Below are positions 18,113 to 27,220 of a DNA stretch of 64,000 bases, one piece after another. Both the position numbers and the translations under genes were made by a program. This DNA is from Pararhodobacter zhoushanensis (GTDB lineage: Bacteria > Pseudomonadota > Alphaproteobacteria > Rhodobacterales > Rhodobacteraceae). The notes beneath the pieces were generated by a model. The model was given only the letters and a program-made list of their open reading frames with translations. It made no database searches and was not told the DNA's origin. The first letter of the stretch is position 1, and each line of letters opens with the position of its first letter. Location of the stretch: positions 705,001-769,000 of the forward strand of contig NZ_JAPDFL010000001.1 of assembly GCF_025949695.1 (NCBI RefSeq), given 5' to 3'.

Positions 18113-19089
18113 GCGGATGGTCCCATGCGCAGCGCCATGTCGAGCATACGGCAGGAAAAGCCCCACTCGTTGTCGTACCAGCCGAACACGCGGATCAGTC
18201 CGCCGCCGGTGACGCGGGTTTCGGGCAGGGCCATGACGATGCTCTCGGGCCGGGCGCGCAGGTCGGAGGAGACCAGCGGCTTGTTCGTCCAGCCGATCAC
18301 CCCGCCTGCAGCGCGCAGCACGGCATTGACTGCATCCACATCGGCGGGGCGCTTGGGCACGACACAGAGATCCACCGCCGAGACGCTGGCCGTGGGCACG
18401 CGGACGGCGGCGCATTCGATCACGCCGGCAAGATCGGGCAAAACCCGGTCCAGCAGTCGCCCGGCGCTGGTGGTGGTGGGGACCATCGACAGCGCAGCGG
18501 CGCGGTTGCGGGCGGGGTCGCTGCTGCGCGGCGCGTCAACGGTGGGTTGCGATCCGGTGTAGCAGTGGATCGTGGTCATCCAGCCCGCTGTGACGCCGAG
18601 CGCCTCATCCAGCACGCGCACCAGCGGGGCCAGCGCGTTGGTGGTGCACGAGGCGTTGGAGACCACGCTCATCTCAGCCCGCAGGTCGGCATCATTGGCG
18701 CCCAGAACGACGGTGGCATCGGCGGCGTCTGACGGGCCCGAGATCAGCACGCGGCGCGCGCCGGCGCGCAACCCGCGCTCTGCCACGTCGCGGCTGTCGG
18801 CTTTGCCCGTGCATTCAAGCACCAGATCGACGCCGCGCAGATCCAGCGTGGAGAGGTCGAGCGCCTGGGTCAGCGGCAGGCGGCGGCCCTGTACGATCAG
18901 TACGTTGTCCTCCAGCTCGACATCGGCGAGCGGGCCAAAGACGCTGTCGTATTCCAGCAGATAGGCGCAGGTTTCGGCCGGGGCGATGTCGTTGATGCCG
19001 GTGATCTCGATCCCCGGGCAACCGCCCTTGAGCCAGGCGCGCAGCACTGTGCGGCCGATCCGTCCAAACCCGTTGATCATCACCTTCAT
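18109..19089 (-). CDS. Glyceraldehyde-3-phosphate / erythrose-4-phosphate dehydrogenase-family protein
   Basis: A 326-residue NAD-dependent dehydrogenase with the Rossmann start INGFGRIGR, the catalytic Cys in SNASCTTNALAP, the partner His in TTIHCYTG and the end motif WYDNEWGFSCRMLD. The middle region (CYTGSQPTVDAPRSSDPARNRAAALSMVPTT) differs from housekeeping GAPDH (usually AYTNDQ...), and AVRVPTASVSAVDL resembles Epd. It is therefore probably a second, specialised paralogue, perhaps acting on erythrose-4-phosphate or another aldehyde phosphate. The downstream hydratase overlaps by four bases. GGAGG lies upstream of the ATG, and a 12-bp tandem repeat is in the leader. Confidence 0.8.
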   Translation of the reverse strand: MKVMINGFGRIGRTVLRAWLKGGCPGIEITGINDIAPAETCAYLLEYDSVFGPLADVELEDNVLIVQGRRLPLTQALDLSTLDLRGVDLVLECTGKADSRDVAERGLRAGARRVLISGPSDAADATVVLGANDADLRAEMSVVSNASCTTNALAPLVRVLDEALGVTAGWMTTIHCYTGSQPTVDAPRSSDPARNRAAALSMVPTTTSAGRLLDRVLPDLAGVIECAAVRVPTASVSAVDLCVVPKRPADVDAVNAVLRAAGGVIGWTNKPLVSSDLRARPESIVMALPETRVTGGGLIRVFGWYDNEWGFSCRMLDMALRMGPSA

Positions 19090-19100
19090 GGCGTGCCTCC

Positions 19101-19124
19101 GTACTCTCAGGCGTACTCTCAGGA
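19101..19124. repeat. 12-bp tandem direct repeat in the GAPDH-like gene leader
   Basis: GTACTCTCAGGC at 19101-19112 is followed directly by GTACTCTCAGGA at 19113-19124, so 11 of 12 bases are identical. The repeat lies 12-35 bp upstream of the minus-strand start codon, between promoter and ribosome-binding site. Confidence 0.6.
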
Positions 19125-19180
19125 GAACTTGCTAGGCCTGTGCGGCGGAAAGCTCAACCGCGATCGCACGGCGATTTAAT

Positions 19181-19208
19181 CCGAGTAAACGAATCGGGAT
19201 TGACTCGG
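19181..19208 (+). promoter_or_regulatory. Inverted repeat overlapping a putative hemP promoter
   Basis: CCGAGT (19181-19186) and ACTCGG (19203-19208) are perfect inverted arms 16 bp apart. The right arm overlaps a TTGACT -35-like hexamer (19200-19205), and CAGGAT is 17 bp further on. This could be the hemP promoter and an operator. No recognisable Irr or Fur box was identified. Confidence 0.3.
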
Positions 19209-19253
19209 CAAAGTGTTTTTGTCAGGATTAACCCAGATGCACAGGAGCCCGCT

Positions 19254-19430
19254 ATGTCCCTTTACTCGCAACCAGACTTCACCCGCGCCGAACCCGTCAT
19301 GCAGCCCGAATTGCCGGTACATTCGGCCCGCGCCTTGACCGGCGGCGGCACGCAGGCGCGTATCGAGCTGGACGGCAAGGTGTACGACCTGCGCATCACC
19401 CGCGCCGGCAAGCTGATCCTGACGAAGTAA
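19254..19430 (+). CDS. hemP: Hemin uptake protein HemP
   Basis: A 58-residue protein. The C-terminal half, LTGGGTQARIELDGKVYDLRITRAGKLILTK, is the conserved HemP family core. The start at 19254 is preceded by CAGGAG (19242-19247); a longer frame from 19140 has no homology. HemP proteins promote heme uptake and, in some proteobacteria, activate expression of the heme receptor gene; no hem transport genes lie beside it here. It is divergent from the GAPDH-like gene. Confidence 0.85.
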   Translation: MSLYSQPDFTRAEPVMQPELPVHSARALTGGGTQARIELDGKVYDLRITRAGKLILTK

Positions 19431-19439
19431 GGCGCGGCC

Positions 19440-20519
19440 TTAACCGCGCATCAGCTTGGTGCCCAGCCGGGCCGTTGTCACCGCCAGCAGTATCCGTGCC
19501 AGATGGTGCATGGTGACGAAAACCGCGCTCAGATGCAGCGAGAGGGCGACCAGCGCCATCTCGCTGACCCCGCCGGGGGCAAAGGCGAGAATTACGGCTG
19601 AGATCGGCTGACCGACGCGGTCGGCCAGCAGCCAACCGAAGACTGCCGCAACCACCAGCATCAGCGCCACGTTGACCGAGGACAGCAAGACTGCCTTGCC
19701 TGCCTCGCCGCGTGTGAAGCCCGACAGGCGCACGCCCAGCGATGTGCCCATCACCCATTGCGTGACCAGAACCGCCCAGAACGGCGGGGCCGCATGGGTA
19801 AAGCCGGTTGCATGCGCGATGCCGCTGAACAGCAGCGGGCCGGACAGAACGGCAGCGGGCAGGCGCATCAGCGTGGCCGTGAAATATCCCGCTGCGCCAA
19901 GGCCGGTCAGCACCAGCACATCCCAGACCGTTAACGGGTCGTGCGACGTGGTCAGTGCCACGCCGGCGGCGCTGCCGACGGCATGCCCTTCGATCAGCGA
20001 AAATACGATGGGAATCAGGACAATGCACAGGATCAGCCGCAGGAATTGCAGCATGATCAGCATGGGCATATCCGCGCCGTCGCGCTCGCCCATGTCCAGC
20101 GCCTCGATAAAGCCGCCGGGCATGGCAGCGTAATAGGCGGTGGAGGGCGTCAGCTGGCCGACACGGCGATAGAACTGATAGCCCAGAAACTGCGCCAGCG
20201 GGATAAAGGCGACCAGCGCGGCCATGGTCATCCACCAGCGCTGGGCCTGCGTGACGAAATCCGCCGGAAAACTGGCCCCGATCGCCACGCCGACGATCGG
20301 GATGAACACCGAGCGCCACTTTTGCGGCACGGCGAGCGGCTGGCTTTTGACCCGCAGCCCAAGACGCGCGGCCAGCGTGATGCCGATCATCGGCCCCAGC
20401 AGCATGCCCAGCGGCAGGCCGAGCCACGTCGCCACCAGACCGCAGATCCCCCCCAATCCAAACGTGACCAGAACCACGGAGAGAGAGAGATTGTCGGTCA
20501 GACGGGCGAGGCGGCTCAT
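19440..20519 (-). CDS. AbrB-family (duplicated) integral membrane permease
   Basis: A 359-residue hydrophobic protein with about ten membrane segments in two repeats: GLGGICGLVATWLGLPLGMLLGPMIGITLA in the first and GVRLSGFTRGEAGKAVLLSSVNVALMLVVAAVFGWLLA with LAFAPGGVSEMALVALSLH in the second. The repeated PGG-E-M pattern (AAMPGGFIEAL and FAPGGVSEMAL) is characteristic. These proteins are often mislabelled ammonia monooxygenase. The transported substrate is unknown. It lies 6 bp downstream of an SDR gene on the same strand, so both are likely cotranscribed. Confidence 0.85.
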   Translation of the reverse strand: MSRLARLTDNLSLSVVLVTFGLGGICGLVATWLGLPLGMLLGPMIGITLAARLGLRVKSQPLAVPQKWRSVFIPIVGVAIGASFPADFVTQAQRWWMTMAALVAFIPLAQFLGYQFYRRVGQLTPSTAYYAAMPGGFIEALDMGERDGADMPMLIMLQFLRLILCIVLIPIVFSLIEGHAVGSAAGVALTTSHDPLTVWDVLVLTGLGAAGYFTATLMRLPAAVLSGPLLFSGIAHATGFTHAAPPFWAVLVTQWVMGTSLGVRLSGFTRGEAGKAVLLSSVNVALMLVVAAVFGWLLADRVGQPISAVILAFAPGGVSEMALVALSLHLSAVFVTMHHLARILLAVTTARLGTKLMRG

Positions 20520-20525
20520 ACCGGG

Positions 20526-21290
20526 TTACATCTGCCCGCCGGCGATTTCGATGGTCTGGCCGTTGACGCTGCTCGACCCCGGGCCGCAGAGCCATTGCGC
20601 GGCGGCGGCAACTTCATCGGCCGTGACCAGACGTTTGTGGCGGTTGGTCTTGACCATCATCTGACGCGCCTGATCGGCGTCGATCCCGGCGCGGGCCGAG
20701 ATGGATTCGGTGTTGCGGGTGACGATATCGGTGTCGGTATAGCCCGGGCAAATCGCGTTGAAGGTCAGGTCCATGCCCAGATATTCCTCGCTCAGACCGC
20801 GCATCAGGCCGATCATCCCGTGCTTGGACGCGGTGTAGGCAGGCGCGCCTTTAAGCCCCTTGATCCCGGCAATGGACGAGATGAACAGCGTGCGGCCATA
20901 GCCTTCGGACAGCATGCCGCCCAGACATTCCCGCACGGTCAGATAAGCGCCATCCAGATTGATCGCCATCATCGTGCGCCAGAAGGCCATGTCCATCTTG
21001 GCCATGGATTTACCCTCGGCGATGCCCGCATTGGCCACGCAAATTGTGATCGGCCCGCGTGCGGCGATGGCGTCGGCGCAGCCCTGCACCACGCTCGCCT
21101 CATCGGAAACGTCCATGACCAGCGGATACAGGCCCGGTGTTGCCTCGGCCGCTGCCGCCAGTACGTCACCGCGACGGCCGGTGATGGTGACCTGGGCGCC
21201 CTGAGCGGCCAGCATTTGGGCGATGGCCAGCCCGATGCCGGTGCCGCCGCCGGTGACCAGCGCGTGGCGGCCCTTGTGATGCAGGTTCAT
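20526..21290 (-). CDS. Short-chain dehydrogenase/reductase (3-hydroxybutyrate dehydrogenase-like)
   Basis: A 254-residue classical SDR. The NAD(P) motif is TGGGTGIG near the N-terminus, the structural motif is VANAG, the catalytic Ser lies in FISSIAGIKG and Tyr/Lys in YTASKHG. The GRRGD following beta-strand 2 suggests NADP or NAD ambiguity. The C-terminus SVNGQTIEIAGGQM is typical. GGAGG upstream of 21290 fixes the start; a frame from 21335 is not supported. Substrate unknown. It is followed by the AbrB permease gene. Confidence 0.88.
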   Translation of the reverse strand: MNLHHKGRHALVTGGGTGIGLAIAQMLAAQGAQVTITGRRGDVLAAAAEATPGLYPLVMDVSDEASVVQGCADAIAARGPITICVANAGIAEGKSMAKMDMAFWRTMMAINLDGAYLTVRECLGGMLSEGYGRTLFISSIAGIKGLKGAPAYTASKHGMIGLMRGLSEEYLGMDLTFNAICPGYTDTDIVTRNTESISARAGIDADQARQMMVKTNRHKRLVTADEVAAAAQWLCGPGSSSVNGQTIEIAGGQM

Positions 21291-21373
21291 GATCGTCCTC
21301 CCGTTTTGCGAGGCGAGCCTAGACCGCAGTTGCAAGGAAGCAAAGCCGCCCCGTCGCGTGACCGCACGTCCGT

Positions 21374-22207
21374 TCAGCCGCGCGCGTCAGACGCCGGGTA
21401 GGTGCCCAGAATGTGCAGCCGTGTGGTGAAATAGGACAGCTCGTCCAGCGCCAGTTTGACATTGGCGTCGTCGGGGTGCCCTTCGATATCGGCATAAAAC
21501 TGCGTCGCGGTGAACGAGCCATCAACCATATAGCTTTCCAGCTTGGTCATGTTCACGCCGTTGGTCGCGAACCCGCCCATGGCCTTGTACAGCGCGGCCG
21601 GGATGTTGCGGACCTGAAACACGAAGGTCGTCACCATGCCATGCGCCCCGCGCCGGGTCATGTCAGGTTTGGGCGACATGACCAGAAAGCGGGTGGTGTT
21701 GTGGTGGTTGTCCTCGATGTCGGTGGCCAGCACCTCAAGCCCGTAGATCTGCGCGGCCATCTCGCTGGCCAGCACACCGTGACCGGGCGTGCGGTGTTTG
21801 GCCAGTTCGGCGGCGGCACCGGCGCTGTCGGCGGCGGCCTCGGCGCGGATGCCGTGGTTCTGCAGGAAGCCGCGCGCCTGTGGAATCAACACCATATGGG
21901 CGCGAACGTCGGTGACGTCCTCCAGCTTGGTGCCCGCCAGCCCCATCAGCGCGATGCGGACACGCACGAAGGCTTCATCGACGATATGCAGGCCGCTTTC
22001 CGGCAACAGCCGGTGAATGTCGGCAACACGGCCATAGGTCGAGTTCTCGACCGGCAGCATCGCCAGGTCGGCCCGCCCGTCGCGCACGGCGTCGATCACC
22101 TCGTCAAAGGTCCGGCAGGGCAGCGCTTCGAAGTCAGGCCGCGAAGCCGCGCAGGCCTCGTGCGAATAGGCGCCCAATTCGCCCTGAAATGCGATGCGTT
22201 TGCTCAT
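21374..22207 (-). CDS. pheA: Prephenate dehydratase
   Basis: A 277-residue monofunctional prephenate dehydratase that converts prephenate to phenylpyruvate for phenylalanine synthesis. The catalytic domain begins IAFQGELGAYSHEA, includes LPVENSTYGRV, and ends with HHNTTRFLVM, whose Thr-Arg-Phe is the family's key motif. A C-terminal ACT domain (TTFVFQVRNIPAALYKAMGGFATNGVNMTKLESYMVDG) should bind phenylalanine for feedback inhibition. The start at 22207 has GGGGA upstream. It is divergent from the cytochrome cy gene. Confidence 0.94.
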   Translation of the reverse strand: MSKRIAFQGELGAYSHEACAASRPDFEALPCRTFDEVIDAVRDGRADLAMLPVENSTYGRVADIHRLLPESGLHIVDEAFVRVRIALMGLAGTKLEDVTDVRAHMVLIPQARGFLQNHGIRAEAAADSAGAAAELAKHRTPGHGVLASEMAAQIYGLEVLATDIEDNHHNTTRFLVMSPKPDMTRRGAHGMVTTFVFQVRNIPAALYKAMGGFATNGVNMTKLESYMVDGSFTATQFYADIEGHPDDANVKLALDELSYFTTRLHILGTYPASDARG

Positions 22208-22327
22208 GCCGTCCCCTGCTCGCGAAAACACTGCCGTGCGGTCAATTCGTCGCGGTAACTATCGCTTGAAATCGCCGAGGGGAAGCGGGTAGAAGAACCC
22301 GACTTATGCTCTGGCACGGGATGCGAC

Positions 22328-22852
22328 ATGTTCGATACCATGGTTATCACCAAAACGCTTGGCGCGCTTTGCGCGGCGATGCTGATTTTCCTCTTCGGCA
22401 AATGGGCGGCCGAGACGATCTATATGCCCAGCCATGATGCCGCCCATGCCCATGCGGTCTATCCTCTGCCCATCGAAGAAGGCAGCGAACCTGCTGCGCC
22501 CGCCGAAGATGCGGCCCCGATTGACGTGATGGCGCTGTATGCCGACGCCGACGCTGCTGCCGGTGAAAGCCTGTGGCGCAACTGCCGCTCGTGCCACTCG
22601 CTGGAAGTTGGTCGCAACGGCACCGGCCCGTCGCTGCATGGTGTTGTCGGCCGTGCGGTCGATGCGGTTGACGGTTTCAACTACTCGGGCGCGCTGCTGG
22701 CTGTCGGCGACACCTGGAGCGTCGAGGCGCTGAACCACTTCCTGACCGATCCCAGCGCGGCTGCACCCGGCACGCGGATGTCGTTCCGGGGTATCCGGGA
22801 CGTCAATGACCGCCTGAACCTGATCAAATACCTCGAGTCGCAGGGCGCCTGA
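22328..22852 (+). CDS. cycY: Membrane-anchored cytochrome c (cytochrome cy / c552 type)
   Basis: A 174-residue class I cytochrome c. An uncleaved N-terminal helix (residues 8-28) anchors it in the membrane. A Pro/Ala/Glu-rich linker follows (residues 45-70). The heme-binding motif is CRSCH at residues 86-90, and the distal ligand is probably Met151 in GTRMSFRG. This architecture matches cytochrome cy of Rhodobacter, which carries electrons from the bc1 complex to cytochrome oxidases. A strong terminator follows. It is divergent from pheA. Confidence 0.88.
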   Translation: MFDTMVITKTLGALCAAMLIFLFGKWAAETIYMPSHDAAHAHAVYPLPIEEGSEPAAPAEDAAPIDVMALYADADAAAGESLWRNCRSCHSLEVGRNGTGPSLHGVVGRAVDAVDGFNYSGALLAVGDTWSVEALNHFLTDPSAAAPGTRMSFRGIRDVNDRLNLIKYLESQGA

Positions 22853-22873
22853 TCGCGTCCTTCTGACCGATCC

Positions 22874-22907
22874 AAAAGGGCCGCCGCCTTTGCGCGCGGC
22901 CCTTTTT
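22874..22907 (+). terminator. Intrinsic terminator after cytochrome cy
   Basis: AAAAGGGCCGC (22874-22884) pairs with GCGGCCCTTTT (22896-22906) and continues into a T-run. The A/T-flanked stem could work in both directions. Confidence 0.85.
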
Positions 22908-23053
22908 GCTGCGCGACGCCCCGGCAAGAGGCCGAACAGGCCAATTCCCCGCGCTGCTCACGCAATCGCCACTTGCAACCACCCGGTGGGCTGGCTTTAG
23001 CTGGGGAAACGCAATTTGACCCGCAGAAGGTCAGCCCCAAGCAGGAGAGCCGC

Positions 23054-24991
23054 ATGATCAGACCCGCCACCGCCCGCGCTGCCACGCGCGACACCGCCGC
23101 CGCGTTTCGCGCCCTCGCCGGGGGGCTTGCGCTGGCCTTGGCCGGGTTGATCGTCGCAGGCGAGGCGCGTGGTCAGGATGGCATGGTTTTGGCGCATGGC
23201 TATTCCTATTACGGCGATCTGAGCTATCCGCAGGATTTCTCGCATTTCAGCTATGTGAACCCCGATGCGCCTGTCGGCGGCGAAATCTCGGAATACGCGT
23301 CGGGCACCTTCGACTCGATGAACCCGTATTCGCGCCGGGGCCGTGCCGGGCGCTATAGCGCGTCGATTTATGAAAGCCTGCTGCTGATCGGCGCGCCCTT
23401 CGGTGACGCTGCGCCCGCGGATGTGGATGGCGAATACTACTGCCTGCTGTGCGAAAGCCTCGAATATCCTGAATCCAAGGAATGGGTGATCTTTCACCTG
23501 CGTCCCGAGGCGCGGTTTTCCGATGGCACGCCGCTGACGGCGCATGACGTGGTGTTCAGCCATGATCTGATTCTCGAACAAGGCCTGCCGTCCTATGCCG
23601 AGGCTGTGCGCCGCCGGGTGATCAGCGCCGTGGCGCTTGACGATCACACCGTGCGCTTCGATTTCGCGCCGGGCATCTCGCGCCGGACGCTGATTGATCA
23701 GGTCGGCTACCAGTCGGTCTTCTCGCAACGTTGGTACGAAGAGACCGGTGCACGGCTGGACGAGCCGCGCATGGAAATCTCGCCGGGGTCCGGGCCCTAT
23801 ATGCTCGACAGTTTCGAGGTCAATCGCCGCATCACCTATCGCCGCAACCCCGACTACTGGGGCTGGGATCTGCCGATCAATCAGGGCCGCTATAATTTCG
23901 ACCGCGTGCGGGTCGAGTATTTCTCGGATGACGCGGCGGCGTTCGAGGCGTTCAAGACCGGCGAATACACCTTCCGCGCCGAGGGTAACTCGCGCCAATG
24001 GGCGACGGGGTATGACTTCCCTGCGGTTCAGAATGGCTGGGTCATGCGCGAGGAAATCCCCGATGGCAATCCGCCCACCCCGACGGGGTTCATCTTCAAC
24101 CTGGGCCGCCCCACGCTGCAAGATGCCCGTGTGCGCGAAGCGATCACGCTGGCGTATAACTTCGAATGGACCAACCAGCAGTTGCAGTACGGGCTGATGA
24201 GCCAGCTCTATTCCTTCAGTCAGGGCACGCGGCTGGAAGCAACCGGCGTTCCCGAAGGGGCCGAGCTGGCCTTGCTGGAAAGCCTTGGCGATCTGGTTCC
24301 GCCCGAGCTGCTGACCGAGCCTGCCGTGTTGGCGCATACCTCGTCCGCCGATCAGCTGATCGACCGCCGCAACCTGCGCCGTGCCAGCCGTCTGCTGGCA
24401 GAGGCCGGATGGGAGGTCGGCGATGACGGCATCCGTCGCAATGCGGCGGGTGAGGTGCTGACCATCGAATTCCCCTATTCCACCTCGGGCTCGGCCACGG
24501 GCGAGGCCATCATCGAGAGCTTTCTCGACAATCTGCAGGCCATGGGCATCAACGCCGTCGGCCAGCGCATCGATCCCGCGCAATACACCCAACGCCAGCG
24601 GGACCGCGATTACGACATGATCCTGGACGCCTATGTCGCGTTTCTGGACACCGGCACCGGCTTGCACCAGCGCTATGGGTCCGAAGCGGCGGCCTATTCG
24701 CTGTTCAACCCCGCCGGTCTGGCCAGCCCGCTGGTCGACGCGGTGATAGACGCCTCCCTGATGGCGGAATCGCCCGAAGACCGCGACACCGCCCTGCGCG
24801 CGCTGGACCGGGTGCTGCGCCACGAACGCTTTATGGTGCCGCTGTGGTACAGTGCGAACCAATGGTTCGCCTATTGGGACGTCTACCGCCACCCTGCTGA
24901 AATCCCGCAGTTTTCGGCGGGTGTGATGGACTGGTGGTGGTATGACACCGACCGCGCCGCCGAGCTGCGGGCCGCTGGCGCCTTGCGGTAA
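23054..24991 (+). CDS. yejA: Peptide ABC transporter periplasmic binding protein (YejA-like)
   Basis: A 645-residue family-5 solute-binding protein with an N-terminal signal region (to about residue 40, AGLIVAGEARGQ). Typical segments are HGYSYYGDLSYPQDFSHFSYVNPDAPVGG, RPEARFSDGTPLTAHDVVFS and GSGPYMLDSFEVNRRITYRRNPDYWG, as in YejA. The start at 23054 has AGGAGAG upstream. It is the first gene of a yejABEF operon plus a glycosyltransferase. YejABEF systems import oligopeptides, including microcin C-type peptides in E. coli; here the natural ligand is unknown. Confidence 0.9.
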   Translation: MIRPATARAATRDTAAAFRALAGGLALALAGLIVAGEARGQDGMVLAHGYSYYGDLSYPQDFSHFSYVNPDAPVGGEISEYASGTFDSMNPYSRRGRAGRYSASIYESLLLIGAPFGDAAPADVDGEYYCLLCESLEYPESKEWVIFHLRPEARFSDGTPLTAHDVVFSHDLILEQGLPSYAEAVRRRVISAVALDDHTVRFDFAPGISRRTLIDQVGYQSVFSQRWYEETGARLDEPRMEISPGSGPYMLDSFEVNRRITYRRNPDYWGWDLPINQGRYNFDRVRVEYFSDDAAAFEAFKTGEYTFRAEGNSRQWATGYDFPAVQNGWVMREEIPDGNPPTPTGFIFNLGRPTLQDARVREAITLAYNFEWTNQQLQYGLMSQLYSFSQGTRLEATGVPEGAELALLESLGDLVPPELLTEPAVLAHTSSADQLIDRRNLRRASRLLAEAGWEVGDDGIRRNAAGEVLTIEFPYSTSGSATGEAIIESFLDNLQAMGINAVGQRIDPAQYTQRQRDRDYDMILDAYVAFLDTGTGLHQRYGSEAAAYSLFNPAGLASPLVDAVIDASLMAESPEDRDTALRALDRVLRHERFMVPLWYSANQWFAYWDVYRHPAEIPQFSAGVMDWWWYDTDRAAELRAAGALR

Positions 24992-25020
24992 ACGGAACAG
25001 AAAGAAGATAAGCACAGGCT

Positions 25021-26109
25021 ATGGGCGCCTATATCCTTAGACGGCTGCTGTTGGTGATTCCCACGCTGATCGGCGTGATGATCATCAACTTTACCCTGGT
25101 GCAATTCGTGCCCGGCGGCCCGATCGAACAGGTCATTGCGCAGATGCAGGGCCAGGGCGACGCGACGCGCGGCTTTACCGGCGCGGGCGACGATGTCACG
25201 CGCGGCGGTGGGGGCGATGAGCGCTATATCGGCGCCCGCGGGCTGCCCCCGGCCTTTATCGAACAGCTGGAACGCGAGTTCGGCTTTGACAAGCCGCCGC
25301 TGGAACGCTTCTTGCGGATGATGTGGAACTATATCCGCTTCGATTTCGGCACCAGTTACTTCACCTCGAAATCGGTGATCGATCTGGTGATCGAGCGAAT
25401 GCCCGTGTCCATCTCGCTTGGCCTGTGGTCCACGCTGATCGCCTATATCGTGTCGATTCCGCTGGGCATCCGCAAAGCGGTCAAGGACGGCACGCCCTTC
25501 GATACCTGGACCTCGGGTGCGATCATCATCGGCTATGCAATCCCCGGCTTCCTGTTCGCCATCCTGCTGCTGGTGCTCTTCGCCGGGGGCTCGTACTGGC
25601 AATGGTTCCCCTCGCGCGGGCTGCATTCCGAGGCCGAGCTGTGGAACGCCATGTCCTGGGGCGAAAAGATCGTCGATTACGCGCATCACATGATCCTGCC
25701 GACGCTGGCGCTGACCATCTCCAGCTTTGCCACGCTGACGCTGCTGACCAAGAACAGCTTTCTGGACGAACTGCGCAAACAATACGTGATGACCGCCCGC
25801 GCCAAGGGACTGGTTGAGCGCAAGGTGCTTTATGGCCACGTGTTCCGCAACGCGATGCTGATCGTCATTGCCGGGTTTCCGGCGGTGTTCATCGGCGCGT
25901 TCTTTGGTGGTTCGCTGATCATCGAGACGGTGTTTTCGCTCGACGGTCTGGGCAAGCTGTTCTTCGAGGCCGCCCTTGCCCGCGATTATCCGGTGATTTT
26001 TGGCACGCTCTTCATCTTCACGCTGGTCGGGCTGGTCATCGGCATCGTGTCGGACCTGATGTATGTGTGGATCGACCCCCGCATCGACTTTGAGACGCGG
26101 GAGAGCTGA
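25021..26109 (+). CDS. yejB: Peptide ABC transporter permease (YejB-like)
   Basis: A 362-residue inner-membrane permease of the DppB/OppB type. It starts [24 protein letters not shown], the usual first helix. A YejB-specific periplasmic insertion follows (about residues 40-90, [16 protein letters not shown]...). The cytoplasmic EAA loop that contacts the ATPase is around [20 protein letters not shown]. It ends a few bases before yejE and is 29 bp after yejA. Confidence 0.92.
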   Translation: MGAYILRRLLLVIPTLIGVMIINFTLVQFVPGGPIEQVIAQMQGQGDATRGFTGAGDDVTRGGGGDERYIGARGLPPAFIEQLEREFGFDKPPLERFLRMMWNYIRFDFGTSYFTSKSVIDLVIERMPVSISLGLWSTLIAYIVSIPLGIRKAVKDGTPFDTWTSGAIIIGYAIPGFLFAILLLVLFAGGSYWQWFPSRGLHSEAELWNAMSWGEKIVDYAHHMILPTLALTISSFATLTLLTKNSFLDELRKQYVMTARAKGLVERKVLYGHVFRNAMLIVIAGFPAVFIGAFFGGSLIIETVFSLDGLGKLFFEAALARDYPVIFGTLFIFTLVGLVIGIVSDLMYVWIDPRIDFETRES

Positions 26110-26113
26110 GGTG

Positions 26114-27220
26114 ATGCGCCTCTCTCTCCTGAACCGCCGCCGCTGGAACAACTTCCGCGCCAACCGCCGGGCCTTTTGGTCACTGTGGGTGTTTCTGGTG
26201 CTCTACGGCATCACCCTGTTTGCCGAAGTGCTGGCCAATGATGTCCCCATCGTCGTCAGCTATCGCGGCGAGATCCAGTTTCCCATCGCCCGTTTCTACC
26301 CCGAGACCGCCTATGGCGGCGAGTTCCGCACGCAGGCCGATTACCGCACCGACGAGGTGCAATGCCTGATCGAAACCGGCGGCATCGAATGGTGTCTGGA
26401 CGACCCCGAGGATGCGCGCGCGCAAGCCGCCACCGGTGCTGTCGAGGGCGAGGCGGTCACGCCCGGCTGGCTGCTCTGGCCGCCGATCCCGTTCTCGTAT
26501 GACACGATCAACAATCTGGGCGGCCCGGCCCCTTCCGCCCCCGATGACATTCACTGGCTGGGCACCGACGGCTCGGCCCGCGACGTGCTGGCGCGGGTGA
26601 TCTATGGCTTCCGGCTGTCGGTCAGCTTTGCCTTTGTCGTGGTGGCGATTTCGTCTTTGGTCGGCATCACCGCGGGCGCGGTTCAGGGCTTTTTCGGTGG
26701 CCTTACCGACCTGATCGCGCAGCGCCTGATCGAGCTGTGGGGCTCTGTCCCGTCGCTTTACGTGATCATCATCGTCGCCGCGATCATTCCGATGAATTTC
26801 TGGCTGCTGGTGTTCCTGATGGTGCTCTTTTCATGGACTGCACTTGTCGGCGTGGTCCGCGCCGAATTCCTGCGCGCCCGCAATTTCGAATACGTCCGCG
26901 CCGCCCGTGCCTTGGGCGTGTCGAACGCCCGCATCATGTTCCGCCACGTGCTGCCCAACGCCATGGTCGCCACCGTCACCATGCTGCCCTTCATCATCAC
27001 CGGCGCCATCGCGGCGCTGGCAACGCTCGACTTCCTCGGCTTCGGTCTGCCGGCCAGCGCGCCCTCGCTGGGCAACCTGACGCTGCAAGCCAAGCAGAAC
27101 CTGCAAGCGCCCTGGCTGGGCTTCACCGCCTTCTTCACCTTTGCCGTCATGCTCAGCCTGTTGGTGTTCATCTTCGAAGGCATCCGTGACGCCTTTGATC
27201 CGCGAAAGACCTTCCGATGA
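26114..27220 (+). CDS. yejE: Peptide ABC transporter permease (YejE-like)
   Basis: A 368-residue permease of the DppC/OppC type with an N-terminal tail (RLSLLNRRRWNNFRANRRAFWSLWVFL). It has the large periplasmic insertion of YejE between the first two helices (YRGEIQFPIARFYPETAYGGEF... WCLDDPED), then ALGVSNARIMFRHVLPNAM as the EAA loop. The start ATG at 26114 was preferred to GTG at 26111 and to a longer frame from 26063. It overlaps yejF by four bases (ATGA). Confidence 0.92.
   Translation: MRLSLLNRRRWNNFRANRRAFWSLWVFLVLYGITLFAEVLANDVPIVVSYRGEIQFPIARFYPETAYGGEFRTQADYRTDEVQCLIETGGIEWCLDDPEDARAQAATGAVEGEAVTPGWLLWPPIPFSYDTINNLGGPAPSAPDDIHWLGTDGSARDVLARVIYGFRLSVSFAFVVVAISSLVGITAGAVQGFFGGLTDLIAQRLIELWGSVPSLYVIIIVAAIIPMNFWLLVFLMVLFSWTALVGVVRAEFLRARNFEYVRAARALGVSNARIMFRHVLPNAMVATVTMLPFIITGAIAALATLDFLGFGLPASAPSLGNLTLQAKQNLQAPWLGFTAFFTFAVMLSLLVFIFEGIRDAFDPRKTFR

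Noticed and set aside
22997..25015. 672-residue minus-strand frame opposite yejA
   Set aside because: Same length as the real gene because stop codons are rare in the antisense frame; no domain.
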